Source: Candidatus Thorarchaeota archaeon
GTDB lineage: Archaea; Asgardarchaeota; Thorarchaeia; Thorarchaeales; Thorarchaeaceae
Assembly: GCA_011364985.1 (NCBI GenBank)
Contig: RDOC01000004.1
Location: forward strand, 124,001-188,000
Direction: 5' to 3'
DNA: 64,000 nt
Numbering within the stretch: the first letter of the stretch is position 1; every line of letters begins with the position of its first letter. The position numbers and the translations under genes were made by a program. The notes below the pieces were generated by a model, which worked only from the letters and a program-made list of their open reading frames with translations, was not told the DNA's origin and made no database searches. Below are positions 40,412 through 49,940 of the stretch, piece after piece.

Positions 40412-41224
40412 TCATTTGGCAATATGACCATCTTGGCTATCACGTGCCCTCAAGCCTGGGAAATAGTACCGCCCACCAGTGGAGAATTTGATATCTGCGA
40501 CAGCCATGCCTGCGTCAACAAGACTAGACAGGACCCTTCGAGCATGATCCTCAGACCATTTCAGTTTGATCATGACTTCTTCAACTGAAACATAGCCCTT
40601 GGAAGCCGCCAGATTAACCACATCGCTTTGATCTTCTCGTAACTCAAGAGGGCGTAATTCGACAACTTTCACGCCACCTTTTAGAACACGAATTCCAGGG
40701 ATTAGACCATGATCGGAAACCCGATTGACAGCCTCGATCACATCGCTGTAGCTCACACCCTTTATCTCCGGCAATCGTTTCACAACTTCCACGATTAAGT
40801 CAGCCAGCCCCATTAGCCCCTTTGAAGCATTTGCAGTGGCAACATCAAGTATTGCAAGTCCTATGAAATCATAATACTCGTCTTGCGTCAATCCATGATG
40901 AAAAAGGACTCCCTGCCTACGGTCCATATTTAGCATCCGAATAGCGTCAGGAAACCGCTCATACACGCGTTCTGTATCCAAGAACGCTGTAATGCTCATG
41001 CCAGTCCGTCGCAATTCAGCAATACTTGACTTGAGTTCCATAACAAGTGCTTCGGACTCTCGTTGAAAGGACCTAATGTCAACTACACCCATGTCGTACA
41101 TCTTCCTAAGCTGATCAAGAGTAGCAAGTGATGCGTAGAACTCGGTTTGTAGTCGGCTTTGCATGGGTTGGAATCCCTTCATTCCTATGGCTGACCCAGA
41201 CTGGGCATACCAAGGGATGAGCAA
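40412..41224 (-). CDS. Vps28-like domain fused to EAP30 (Vps22/Vps36-like) ESCRT protein
   Basis: A 270-residue protein. Residues about 25-100 resemble the Vps28 N-terminal core of ESCRT-I: FYASLATLDQLRKMYDMGVV, then SSIAELRRTGMSITAFLDTE. From about 120 the EAP30 fold of ESCRT-II Vps22/Vps36 follows: FIGLAILDVATANASKGLMG, then SDVIEAVNRVSDHGLIPGIR, and a second winged helix LKWSEDHARRVLSSLVDAGM ending YYFPGL. It therefore seems to join ESCRT-I and ESCRT-II modules. It converges with vps25 (40 bp). The longest frame starts at TTG 41224; ATG 41182 or 41164 are better family-like starts. Confidence 0.78.
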   Translation of the reverse strand: MLIPWYAQSGSAIGMKGFQPMQSRLQTEFYASLATLDQLRKMYDMGVVDIRSFQRESEALVMELKSSIAELRRTGMSITAFLDTERVYERFPDAIRMLNMDRRQGVLFHHGLTQDEYYDFIGLAILDVATANASKGLMGLADLIVEVVKRLPEIKGVSYSDVIEAVNRVSDHGLIPGIRVLKGGVKVVELRPLELREDQSDVVNLAASKGYVSVEEVMIKLKWSEDHARRVLSSLVDAGMAVADIKFSTGGRYYFPGLRARDSQDGHIAK

Positions 41225-41315
41225 GAATGTGCTTTAAGAGAGAGTATTATCCGATTATGGTTCAATAGGAAGTAGTCCCATCCAGCTGCAATGTATCTTT
41301 GGACGATGAAGAGTA

Positions 41316-42683
41316 CTAGGGGGTAATTCTGTCTCGGTCTCTTGGTAGAAGAATTGCTTCACGAATATTCTCAATGTCTAGCAGCTGCATGGTCAAACGC
41401 TCCACTCCCAAACCCAGACCACCGTGAGGTGGCGCACCGAATTTGAAAGGATCTAGGTAGAAACTGAAGTCGGCAGGATTGAATCCTTTGACTCGAAACC
41501 GTTCCACCAGCAGGTCATATAGATGAATTCGTTGGCTACCTGTTGTGATCTCCATGCCCTTGTAGGTCAGATCGAAGCTTTCTGTCATCCCTTCGTCTGT
41601 AAGACTTGGCATTGTATAGGCAGGTCTCAACTCCAGCGGATAATGAGTGATGAATACCATTTCTGTACCGAATTTCCTAGGAAATATTTCGCCAAGCAAG
41701 CGCTCACCTTCTGGGTCGACATCATCAGTAATCGACATCTCTTTCCCTTCTTGATTGAGCAAATCAATTACTTTTGCGTACTTAATTCGCTTGAAGGGTA
41801 GTTTCGGAATCTCAAGCTTGACTCCGAGTAGTTCAAGCTCTGCTGCTGCTGCTTGTGCGGTGTTCTTGAATGCGTGACGGAGCATCTTCTCCTCCATTTT
41901 CATGACATCGTCGACATCGCCAATCCATGCCATCTCAAAGTCAAAAGATGTGTACTCATTGATATGACGCCGCGTGTTATGCTTTTCTGCACGGAAGACC
42001 GGGGCAATCTCAAAGACTCGTCCGAACCCAGCCAATAACATGAGTTGCTTGTAGAATTGCGGGCTTTGAGCAAGGTAGGCTTTCTTCTCGAAGTACTTCA
42101 CCTCAAAAAGATTGGCTCCGCCTTCTGTGGCTTCTGCGACAATCTTTGGTGTGTGTATTTCGATAAATCCGTTCCTCTCTAGGAAATCCCTAGCAAACCG
42201 GACTAGTGAATGTTGAATACGGAATATTGCATTAACTGCGGGCTTACGGAGGTCGAGTATTCTATGATTCAAACGAGTGTCTAAATCGATATCGACTTTG
42301 CCTTCGACCACATCAATGGGAAGCCGTTCTGCTGTATTGATTACTTTGATCTTCTTGGGAATCACCTCAGCCCCAGTCGCGACCTGTTTCGCTTCAACAA
42401 CATCCCCACAAACAAGCACTACGTACTCTGGTTTCAGTTCGCCGGAAATTGCAAATACCTCACCAGTGACTTTCTTCTCAGGAATTGTCACCTGAACTAG
42501 TCCGTGTTCGTCTCTGAGGATGAGAAACTTGATTCTTCCCTTGTCCCGAAGGATATGAACCCAACCAAGAAGAGTGACTTCGATACCAGCAAGCGAAGGG
42601 CCAATCTCACTACTGAAATGAGTTCGTTTGTCTTTTCCAAGAGGCTCGACACCGGCTTTCGCATAGAAATCCATAGAATTCAT
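41316..42683 (-). CDS. aspS: Aspartyl-tRNA synthetase (archaeal type)
   Basis: A 455-residue class IIb AspRS. The N-terminal OB-fold anticodon domain has [20 protein letters not shown]. Class II motif 2 lies around [20 protein letters not shown]. Motif 3 is [20 protein letters not shown], ending [11 protein letters not shown]. Archaeal AspRS may charge tRNA-Asp only or also tRNA-Asn; that cannot be decided here. The start is ATG at 42683; an ATG four codons later is an alternative. Monocistronic. Confidence 0.94.
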   Translation of the reverse strand: MNSMDFYAKAGVEPLGKDKRTHFSSEIGPSLAGIEVTLLGWVHILRDKGRIKFLILRDEHGLVQVTIPEKKVTGEVFAISGELKPEYVVLVCGDVVEAKQVATGAEVIPKKIKVINTAERLPIDVVEGKVDIDLDTRLNHRILDLRKPAVNAIFRIQHSLVRFARDFLERNGFIEIHTPKIVAEATEGGANLFEVKYFEKKAYLAQSPQFYKQLMLLAGFGRVFEIAPVFRAEKHNTRRHINEYTSFDFEMAWIGDVDDVMKMEEKMLRHAFKNTAQAAAAELELLGVKLEIPKLPFKRIKYAKVIDLLNQEGKEMSITDDVDPEGERLLGEIFPRKFGTEMVFITHYPLELRPAYTMPSLTDEGMTESFDLTYKGMEITTGSQRIHLYDLLVERFRVKGFNPADFSFYLDPFKFGAPPHGGLGLGVERLTMQLLDIENIREAILLPRDRDRITP

Positions 42684-42829
42684 CTCTTATTCCTAATCAT
42701 CCTGACGAGTCTGCTAGCATTATGAGGCTTTTGGAGTTGGGATTCTTCCGTACATCGTTCTCAAGATCCAAAGAGGAGATGCCTCCGGAATGCTTCCGGA
42801 AACATCAAGATAATAGGATCACGATGTTT

Positions 42830-43063
42830 CTACATCGGCGCAGCGATGAGCTCGTAGACCATCCTTCGCTTATCCCTTCCATGCGTATGCTCTCGGATTA
42901 GACCGAGATCCTTAAGCCTACTGAGTCCGTAGTTCAGAGTCCGCGGAGGTAAGTAGGTTCGTTGAAGCAGGTCTTGCCGGGTCATCCGGTGCCTTGCTTT
43001 AAGAAGCACGTAGAGGAATTTCGCGGAAGGAGGTAAAGCTAAGAACGAGCGTCTGGCAAACAT
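42830..43063 (-). CDS. Small winged-helix regulator (MarR-like)
   Basis: A 77-residue single-domain winged helix: SAKFLYVLLKARHRMTRQDL, then LPPRTLNYGLSRLKDLGLIR with a basic wing HTHGRDKRRMVYEL. This is a common type of minimal archaeal transcription factor. The start is ATG. It is divergent from an alpha/beta hydrolase gene with 138 bp between them, and could regulate it. Confidence 0.75.
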   Translation of the reverse strand: MFARRSFLALPPSAKFLYVLLKARHRMTRQDLLQRTYLPPRTLNYGLSRLKDLGLIREHTHGRDKRRMVYELIAAPM

Positions 43064-43201
43064 GATCCCACCGTGAAGTTGTTGCCATAATATCTATGAC
43101 CTCCTTTTTGCTTTCGTTTGATTGTACAGCTCGTCAAAATAAGCATTCCCATTTCATCATTGTGCATAGGCTTTTTCAGTTGAAAGCGCCGTATGTAAGT
43201 T

Positions 43202-43870
43202 ATGTATTCTCTTCAGAATCTCGATATCATTGGATATGATGGTGCGGCAATCCCAAATACATACTTCAAACTGGAAGAGACCGATGAAAAAGCCGCCATT
43301 GTGTTCCCGGGAAGGGGGTACACTTCACAGGGGCCACTCCTACACTATACCATCAGCCTCCTTCTTAAGAATCGCATCAATGTCCTTTCCGTTGATTATC
43401 AGTACTTCAACAATCAGGAATATGAAGCGTTGGACTGGGAAGAGAAACGAAAATGGCTCTTTTACGATGTTGGAGAAGCATTCAAAGCTCTAGTGGATTA
43501 TACGAACAGAGACATTGATATTATGGTGGGCAAATCCCTAGGTACTCTGGCCATGGGATACCTATTAGACAGGTTTACGGCTGCAAGAAGAGCCACCGCA
43601 ATTTGGCACACACCTCTCCTTAAGCAAGCGGAATTAACAAGACAAATCCACAAACATCACCCGAGGTCTCTATTTGTTATAGGTACACGAGATCCCCATT
43701 ACGATGATGAGATTCTTGAAACAGTCAAGAGAGTGACCAGAGGGAAGACACAGGTGATTGAGAATGCGAACCACAGCATGGAAGTGCCAGGGGATGTAGA
43801 GGATTCCATTAATATCATTCTCAGAGTAGTAGATGGTATTAGGAATTTCTTATGGCCGGTGGATAAGTGA
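43202..43870 (+). CDS. Alpha/beta hydrolase-fold protein
   Basis: A 222-residue alpha/beta hydrolase. The nucleophile elbow is VGKSLGTLAMGY (Ser), the acid is in LFVIGTRDPHYDDE (Asp), and the base in VIENANHSMEVPGD (His), all in canonical order. The oxyanion loop is FPGRGYTSQGP. The N-terminal strands are typical. The substrate is unknown; the small size without a large lid suggests a carboxylesterase- or thioesterase-like enzyme. The start is ATG, and it converges with the DNA methyltransferase gene (5 bp). Confidence 0.8.
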   Translation: MYSLQNLDIIGYDGAAIPNTYFKLEETDEKAAIVFPGRGYTSQGPLLHYTISLLLKNRINVLSVDYQYFNNQEYEALDWEEKRKWLFYDVGEAFKALVDYTNRDIDIMVGKSLGTLAMGYLLDRFTAARRATAIWHTPLLKQAELTRQIHKHHPRSLFVIGTRDPHYDDEILETVKRVTRGKTQVIENANHSMEVPGDVEDSINIILRVVDGIRNFLWPVDK

Positions 43871-43875
43871 GTATC

Positions 43876-45270
43876 TCACTGGGGCTTCCTTAGAATTAAA
43901 ACCCATTCGCCTCTCATTCTTTCTTTCCGAGGTATCTTGATAAAATGCCTAATCAACCCAGAGAAGAAGATCTTCTCCAGCTCGAACCCAACTTCATCTG
44001 ACGTAGCAAGCTCGCCAAGAACCTCCTGAGACGGAATTGGAACACCCCGAATGACGTTATTTCCAATCGCTAGGCAGTAACGAGCTCCTGGGCGAAGAAC
44101 GCGTATCATCTCTTGTAGCTGCATCTTCATGTCACAAAAGAACTTGAAGACAATGAATGATCGACGGGGGTCTTTATCGAATATGGCTTCTAGGAGGGGA
44201 TCAAGTGCTGAGAGACCTGAAACCCTGAGAGACCTGTACTCCTTCTTGTAGACAGTCTCAGTTCCAATGTATTCTCGTTTCATCTTTGACAGAGGCTCAT
44301 CGCCTGCCAGTCCTAACCAGTACATCTCAAGCTGATGCGTTCGAGGGTAATCAACGGCATTAATGTAGGGAGGTGATGTCACAGCCAGGGCGATAGAATC
44401 TGAATCAAGACCTGTGTCTTCTGCCCTTGATTGAGGAAGTCGTACTTCTTTGAATTGCAGTTGACTGCATACCTTGGCAAATTCAATCATCGAATCAATC
44501 TGTTTCTCCAAATTCTCCCTGAATCTACCAATTGTGTTTCCCGGAAGAATAGAACGCTGAAGATTCTGCCTAATCACGGTACGCGTGCAATGAGGATCTG
44601 CATTTGACACATCTCGGATGATAGACGAGAAAATGATCTTGAAAAAATTGGTTATATCAACTTGCTCTTCAGATGATATAGCATTCCCAAGAGGAGAATT
44701 CGGAAGGTCAGAAATGGTAGATCGGATAATGGCAAGCTCCTTGATGACAAAGCTGTGAAACCAATTGTCTTGGTAGTTGAATCTGGGTATATCAGGCTCG
44801 TACCCGGCTGTAAGGTACCTTTCTTGAATTGTCTCGATAAGCCAAGTACTAGCAAGCATCAGTATTTCCGGGTCAATGGGTGTTGTCTTCACCCGTGTGA
44901 TTAGCTGAGCTATGGGGTCAATATCGATGCCAACAGCAAGCCTCTCCATGAGCATGGCTTCAAGAGCAACAGTGCCACTACCACACATTGGGTCAAGTAC
45001 GACTTGCCTTGAATCCGAGTACTTCTCTATAAGATACCTTGGTAGCTCTGGAAAAAACTTGGCAGGAAATCTGTGAATTCCATGGGTTAGGTAGGACTGG
45101 TCCTTACTATAGATGAGGATCTCTGCCTCATTTGGGATATCCACAACAGGATCAATGGTTCCAGAGAACTCCAGTATGGGCATATCTTCTGATGATGCAT
45201 CCGCCTTGGTCGGTTCATCCGGAGCTTCCATCATCTCTGTTTGCATCCTGAATCGTTCAAGAAGCAACAC
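43876..45270 (-). CDS. DNA (cytosine-N4/adenine-N6) methyltransferase, solitary
   Basis: A 464-residue SAM-dependent methyltransferase. Motif I is VVLDPMCGSGTVALEAMLME, followed by VGIDIDP. Motif IV is AVTSPPYINAVDY; S-P-P-Y is typical of N4-cytosine and some N6-adenine DNA methylases. The order of motifs, with a long helical segment between them, is the gamma/alpha-like arrangement. No restriction endonuclease or specificity gene is adjacent, so it may act in regulation, protection or as a remnant of an R-M system. The longest frame starts at TTG; ATG at codon 9 (MQTEMMEA) is likely. Confidence 0.75.
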   Translation of the reverse strand: MLLLERFRMQTEMMEAPDEPTKADASSEDMPILEFSGTIDPVVDIPNEAEILIYSKDQSYLTHGIHRFPAKFFPELPRYLIEKYSDSRQVVLDPMCGSGTVALEAMLMERLAVGIDIDPIAQLITRVKTTPIDPEILMLASTWLIETIQERYLTAGYEPDIPRFNYQDNWFHSFVIKELAIIRSTISDLPNSPLGNAISSEEQVDITNFFKIIFSSIIRDVSNADPHCTRTVIRQNLQRSILPGNTIGRFRENLEKQIDSMIEFAKVCSQLQFKEVRLPQSRAEDTGLDSDSIALAVTSPPYINAVDYPRTHQLEMYWLGLAGDEPLSKMKREYIGTETVYKKEYRSLRVSGLSALDPLLEAIFDKDPRRSFIVFKFFCDMKMQLQEMIRVLRPGARYCLAIGNNVIRGVPIPSQEVLGELATSDEVGFELEKIFFSGLIRHFIKIPRKERMRGEWVLILRKPQ

Positions 45271-45535
45271 ATCCTCATGCCATTTAAGTGATTATTCAAC
45301 GGAATTCAGCTAATACGGCATTTGACGATTAAGAAACGCGGCTTGCCGGTTATGTTAAATAGGAGAAATGAATTCCTTAAACCTCAATCCCTTTCTTTGA
45401 GTTGAGAGTTTCGTGTTCATGATGGCCGGAAGAAAAGAGAAACGCGCCATACTGCTTTCAGATGGCGCACGCTCCAATTATCATGAATTCGAAATGACTT
45501 GAAGCTATGGGAGTTACGCAAAGGAGTTACATGCA

Positions 45536-45865
45536 ATGGCAGACCTAAAGAAGATTGGAGACCTACTGGTCCTCCTTGGTGCCCTGATTGGCCTTGTCCA
45601 AGGAATTCTGCTAATCTTTAATATGGCATTCAATTATGTGAACGTCCTTGGAGGATTCCTTGACCCATTGATATTGGGAATCCTTGCAATTCTATTCTCA
45701 CTGATCGCATTGGTGAATTGCGGATTCCTGAAGATCAGTGCCCTCGATTTTGGTAAGACGAACAAGTTCATCGTGATTCTTATAGTTGGCATCCTGATGA
45801 TACTGTTCGCCAGCGACATCGGTGGCATTCTGTGCATTGTGGGCGCAATACTATACCTTCTATAG
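45536..45865 (+). CDS. Small membrane protein, four helices
   Basis: A 109-residue protein of four hydrophobic helices: LGALIGLVQGILLIF, ILGILAILFSLIALV, KFIVILIVGILMILFA and GGILCIVGAILYLL. It starts at ATG. Proteins of this size and pattern are frequent in Asgard genomes and unassigned. It shows the same general design as the protein at 47400. The 265 bp before it (45271-45535) contain only a 28-codon open frame and no supported gene. Confidence 0.6.
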   Translation: MADLKKIGDLLVLLGALIGLVQGILLIFNMAFNYVNVLGGFLDPLILGILAILFSLIALVNCGFLKISALDFGKTNKFIVILIVGILMILFASDIGGILCIVGAILYLL

Positions 45866-45927
45866 ATAAGTAATGCTCATCTCCTGCTTTTACAGGAGAT
45901 GAGTCATCTTTCTTTTTGTTGAAGTAC

Positions 45928-47286
45928 TCATATCGATTCCTTGATTGCACTATCAATACGGTTTACAGCTTCGTCTATGTTCTCCTTCGTAATAATGTAG
46001 CTTGGAGTTAATCTCATGACGTTTTGGCCGGCGCCAAGAACCCATAGCTTTTGTCTTTGCACTGCATTCTTGATGATAGTATCTCGAAGCTTGGGAGCTT
46101 TCTCCTTGGATTTCTTGTCTTTCACAAATTCAATACCAATCATCAAGCCCATCCCACGAACATCGCCAATAACTTCGTGTTTTTCCTTGAGTTCATCCAG
46201 CAGCTTCAGAAAGTATACTCCATTCTCAGCATTCTTTCTGAGATAATCACCATCTTCCATATGTTTGAGAATCCATAGCGAGAGAAGCCCCATCTTGGGC
46301 TCGGCAGAGAAAGTCTCCGAGTGACGTGATGGCCCAGTAAACATGGGCACAGGTCCGATTGACGCTCCCATTGGATATCCTCCACCTATTGCTTTGCCCA
46401 TAGAGATGTAATCGGGAGTAACATCATGATTCTCCATAGAAGTCCACTTCCCTGTGCGTCCCATGCCAGCCTGGACCTCATCGCCCATGAAATAAGCTCC
46501 AAATTCCTTGGCGAGTTTGTAGAAGCCCTGTACAGCCTTGCTCGGAGGCACAATCAGACCACCCTCACCAGCAAGTCCTTCCATTACAACGGCAGCAATA
46601 TCATCACCCTCCACTTGTAGTACATAGCGAAGATACTCCACACACTCAAGATTACAATCCTCAACATTCTGCCCGTAAGGACACCTGTAGCAGTAAGGAT
46701 AAGCAACTCGAATTACATCAACGCCTTGAGGAAATCCGTACTTGTGTCTTGAATTGGAAGCCGTCAAAGCCAAAGCATATCCTGTTCTGCCATGAAAAGC
46801 CGGACGGAAGGCAACAAACCGTTTCTTGCCGGACAAGTCAATTGCAGACTTCATACAACCTTCCACAGCCCTTCCTCCGGAGGTCGTGAAGACAACTCGT
46901 TTCTTGTGGGTACCAGGAGTTATTCGAGATATCTTCTCAGCCAATAGAGTCTGGGGAATCGCATCAAAATCCATGCCTGGCAATTCATGGACGATGTCAA
47001 CAATGCTCATCTCGAAATCCAGATAGGGCTTGTATCTCAGACCGAAAGCGCGGACTGCTACGCCACCAGTCACGTCAAGATATTCGGTTCCTTCGATATC
47101 AAAGATTCTTACGCCTTCGCCTTTGGTGTGGTCCAGACAGCCGTACACATCACGGTCCTGAGTTGTTATGGCAAGTGCATCAGCAGCTCTAGCCTTCCAA
47201 TACTCGTTTGTCATTTTCTTCTCATCTATATCATCAAAACCAAGTTCATGAAGAAGTCGAATGTGCTTGTCATCCATTGAGCTCAC
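45928..47286 (-). CDS. Class III PLP-dependent aminotransferase (4-aminobutyrate type)
   Basis: A 452-residue class III aminotransferase. The PLP-binding aspartate lies in YFMGDEVQAGMGRTG and the Schiff-base lysine in ISMGKAIGGGYPMGAS. The GGRAVEGCMKSAI phosphate loop is also present. Archaeal members act as 4-aminobutyrate, ornithine or broad-specificity omega-aminotransferases; the substrate is not readable. A Cys-rich insert (CYRCPYGQNVEDCNLECVEY, about residues 197-216) is typical of the archaeal GabT-like subgroup. The start is ATG. Monocistronic. Confidence 0.88.
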   Translation of the reverse strand: MSSMDDKHIRLLHELGFDDIDEKKMTNEYWKARAADALAITTQDRDVYGCLDHTKGEGVRIFDIEGTEYLDVTGGVAVRAFGLRYKPYLDFEMSIVDIVHELPGMDFDAIPQTLLAEKISRITPGTHKKRVVFTTSGGRAVEGCMKSAIDLSGKKRFVAFRPAFHGRTGYALALTASNSRHKYGFPQGVDVIRVAYPYCYRCPYGQNVEDCNLECVEYLRYVLQVEGDDIAAVVMEGLAGEGGLIVPPSKAVQGFYKLAKEFGAYFMGDEVQAGMGRTGKWTSMENHDVTPDYISMGKAIGGGYPMGASIGPVPMFTGPSRHSETFSAEPKMGLLSLWILKHMEDGDYLRKNAENGVYFLKLLDELKEKHEVIGDVRGMGLMIGIEFVKDKKSKEKAPKLRDTIIKNAVQRQKLWVLGAGQNVMRLTPSYIITKENIDEAVNRIDSAIKESI

Positions 47287-47399
47287 ATCCTGTATGGACT
47301 ACAACCTTGATGCCCTTGCCATCTCATTATTTAATTTGTGATGTCGGCGGATGTGCTGAGAAAAAAGATGATGCAAGCTGAATGCGCTCGTATGATTAT

Positions 47400-47780
47400 C
47401 TAGGATCTGGCCACAAGTAAGATGCCAGCAATCAGAATCATGAAGCCAGCGAGAGTGCCTGCATTCAGCAGCCAACTTACTAGATCAAAACTCACGTTTC
47501 TCAGGACAATGAATATTGAAGAAAGCCCAAAGATTGCCAGAAGTCCACCGCTCTTACGTACTTTCCAGTTTATGAAACCGCATGCGTCGTACGACAAAGC
47601 AACCATTAGTAAGAGAGCAATAGCAATCAATACATCAATCAGGGCATTCACACTTCCACCTAGAAAAGTATTGATTCCGCCCACGAGCATCTGAAGCCCG
47701 ATCACGGTGAGAACTAATCCGCCTAACACTGTGAATCCCTGTGCAGCGCCTTCAGCCTTAAGACCCATTATGTTGACCAT
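47400..47780 (-). CDS. Small membrane protein, four helices
   Basis: A membrane protein of about 126 residues with four hydrophobic helices: GGLVLTVIGLQMLVGG, VLIAIALLLMVALSY, GLLAIFGLSSIFIVL and LNAGTLAGFMILIAGILL. The open frame extends to 47909. However, a TATA-like TATATTATT on the minus strand (near 47836-47844) places transcription start near 47813, favouring ATG 47780 or 47768. Unassigned. Confidence 0.55.
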   Translation of the reverse strand: MVNIMGLKAEGAAQGFTVLGGLVLTVIGLQMLVGGINTFLGGSVNALIDVLIAIALLLMVALSYDACGFINWKVRKSGGLLAIFGLSSIFIVLRNVSFDLVSWLLNAGTLAGFMILIAGILLVARS

Positions 47781-47925
47781 CCATCGGGAGAACGTATTCT
47801 CTTTGCGAATAATCCTTATTGATGGTGATGAGAATAATATAGTTTTCCAAGAATTAGTTAAGTTACGCTCGTAATACACAGGTTCTATTCCAGATGCATA
47901 GGATATCAAATAGGGCTCCTATGAG

Positions 47926-48801
47926 GTGAATATTATTACATACCATAGCCAAGAAAGAGAAGATACAGCAGCCAGACCGGTTCGACTTGATAGAACTGAA
48001 GGGCATGTGATTATTGAGGGAAGGGCCTACCCCGCAAGAGAACTGGTTGAGGCTTTGGCTCAGAGTGGATATGCTGAGCTGAGATCCATGGGAGACTCTC
48101 TTGTTCTAGGAAGAAGAAAGATAACACCTATTTTCAAGTCGAGACAGGAACGAGCAATGGCGGCACTTTGTCATGGAAGTCTGGCCTTTTGCTGCCCTCT
48201 TTCGAAACGGTGCGCTGAGAGAAATAGGGCTCTTGAGATGCTGGGATTGACCCCAGCCGACTATGAACAGATGAAAGGTGAAGCGCATCTCAGGTTTATA
48301 GAATTGGCCAAAGGACATCCTCGCGAATCGCGTTCCTATGAGCCTCTCGGATACAGGACAGCGAATCGACCGGCAGACGATTACGGCTACGGACAGGATG
48401 AATACAGAAGAGACTTTGATTCCCTTGACAGAGCTCTTTCACGAGAAGAGCAAAAGCAAGATAGCCAACGCTCACCATGGTCTTCCGAGTCTGATACTCG
48501 TGGTTCTCAGACTCATTCTGAGTATAATAAACATGAAAGGAGTGATCTGTACTCTGACCTTGGATCGCTCTTCGGCGAACATGCTGGCTCAGGCATCGAA
48601 ATCCCATCTTCAGGAAGAGCATGCAAGACTTGTGGTGATGAGAATATCGAAGGCCTTGGCTCGCTATTCAGTCAGGGCGAACTAAGTCCATTCAGTAGTG
48701 ATCATCGGGACAATCGTGAGGAACGTGCTTTCTGTTTCTCGTGCGGAAGAACATTCAGAGAGGGCACTAAGGTCTGTCCATGGTGTGGAGTCACTCAGTA
48801 G
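47926..48801 (+). CDS. Hypothetical protein with C-terminal zinc ribbon
   Basis: A 291-residue soluble protein. The N-terminal 60 residues form a beta-rich domain (EGHVIIEGRAYPARELVEAL). A Cys cluster CHGSLAFCCPLSKRC (about residues 83-97) could bind metal or an Fe-S centre. A disordered charged middle (about 115-225) follows, then CKTCGD and a zinc ribbon CFSCGRTFREGTKVCPWCG at the end. The first Cys cluster resembles a four-Cys Fe-S or zinc motif, but the family is not known. The start is TTG or GTG/ATT near 47926. Confidence 0.6.
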   Translation: MNIITYHSQEREDTAARPVRLDRTEGHVIIEGRAYPARELVEALAQSGYAELRSMGDSLVLGRRKITPIFKSRQERAMAALCHGSLAFCCPLSKRCAERNRALEMLGLTPADYEQMKGEAHLRFIELAKGHPRESRSYEPLGYRTANRPADDYGYGQDEYRRDFDSLDRALSREEQKQDSQRSPWSSESDTRGSQTHSEYNKHERSDLYSDLGSLFGEHAGSGIEIPSSGRACKTCGDENIEGLGSLFSQGELSPFSSDHRDNREERAFCFSCGRTFREGTKVCPWCGVTQ

Positions 48802-49826
48802 TTGCCAATAGCACTCTCACGTCTAGTTGAGTAGTCTGCGGGATAACTAAAGGTGGTCATGAACCGCTCAATGCTAGCATCCCTTCCCAATGCCTTCAAT
48901 TCTTGAAGTTGCTCCATGGACACTACTCCCCATCGAAATAGCGAAGCTGTACCACCACGCCGTGTGAACTCGTTAGTGAAATAAAGCGACTCTATTAGCT
49001 CATTATACTCTGCGGAACCGCTGGTCGGAAGAATCGGACTCCACGGATAGAGATTGATAATCACACTTCCTGTAATGTCAAGGATTCCATTGTAGTCATA
49101 ACCGTACTGACCCTTCCCTCCCTCTGAGAAGCCGGTTTCAGGGTCAAGCAATACTTCAACTGAAAGCTTCAGAGGCGTTTCTCTGCCGGTTTTCTCATCT
49201 GATGCTCTTGCTGCTGCTTGCAGGCGCCTAAGACCCTCATTGACCTTGCCAGCCCTCCACTCATGCCACTTGGCATGGTAGTCAGGATTCTCAGTAATAT
49301 ACTCGTATGTGAGCCGAGCTGGTTCCTGATCGACAGTTGGTGCGAACTCGTTTCTGCACCTGTCACAGAAACAGAAGTGGTCACGAATGAATCCAGCGCC
49401 AAAAAGAAGGATCTCATCTATGGGAAAAGCACCGAGCTCACTTACTATTTCTGCACCGTATGCCCAAAACTCCTCCCTGTTAGGACATATTTGGTGAGGC
49501 ATTGGTTCACCTCTGGGCGAAACAGTGTGGTACTTCGGGTCGCGTGCAAACCATCCATCAGTGTAGAAATCCATGCTGGCGACAGTATGAATGTCTAACG
49601 TGTGTGTTAAGTCGACCAGCTCCTGAAAAAGCTGAGTATTCTGCTCCTGCACTGGTGCAATCTTACTTGGAAAATTTACATATCCAGTGGGACCTTTCCC
49701 AACAATCCCTATCGATTCCATGTAAGATGCGTAGGTTGATACGAAATCCTTCGCGGACATGTCAATGTCCCCGGGCTTCAGAAGGATGAGAAGTTTTTGC
49801 ATGAAGAATTCCCTGAAGTTAGACAT
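48795..49826 (-). CDS. Hypothetical TIM-barrel, glycoside-hydrolase-like protein
   Basis: A 343-residue protein with features of a family of putative sugar-acting TIM barrels: HTVASMDFYTDGWFARDP, ICPNREEFWAYGAEIVSELG, IDEILLFGAGFIRDHFCFCD, RCRNEFAP, and VIINLYPWSPIL. The CFCDRCRNEF segment with paired Cys resembles those in archaeal and bacterial proteins near glycoside hydrolase folds (HTH- and Cys-containing GHL groups). No catalytic acid pair can be named with certainty. It overlaps the preceding convergent gene by seven bases. Start near MSNFREFF (TTG/ATG). Confidence 0.5.
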   Translation of the reverse strand: MSNFREFFMQKLLILLKPGDIDMSAKDFVSTYASYMESIGIVGKGPTGYVNFPSKIAPVQEQNTQLFQELVDLTHTLDIHTVASMDFYTDGWFARDPKYHTVSPRGEPMPHQICPNREEFWAYGAEIVSELGAFPIDEILLFGAGFIRDHFCFCDRCRNEFAPTVDQEPARLTYEYITENPDYHAKWHEWRAGKVNEGLRRLQAAARASDEKTGRETPLKLSVEVLLDPETGFSEGGKGQYGYDYNGILDITGSVIINLYPWSPILPTSGSAEYNELIESLYFTNEFTRRGGTASLFRWGVVSMEQLQELKALGRDASIERFMTTFSYPADYSTRRESAIGNY

Positions 49827-49940
49827 TTTTCCGACTCCGGCAACGTCAATGGTCTTGTATCTGCCCTTTAGCGTTTTCCCATGTGTCCTCTATAAGAATT
49901 TCTTGGGGATACTCGCAGCATTTCCCGTTGCTACACCTTC

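Noticed and set aside
45420-45503. 28-codon frame MMAGRKEKRAILLSDG... before the small membrane gene
   Set aside because: Too short to support without conservation data.
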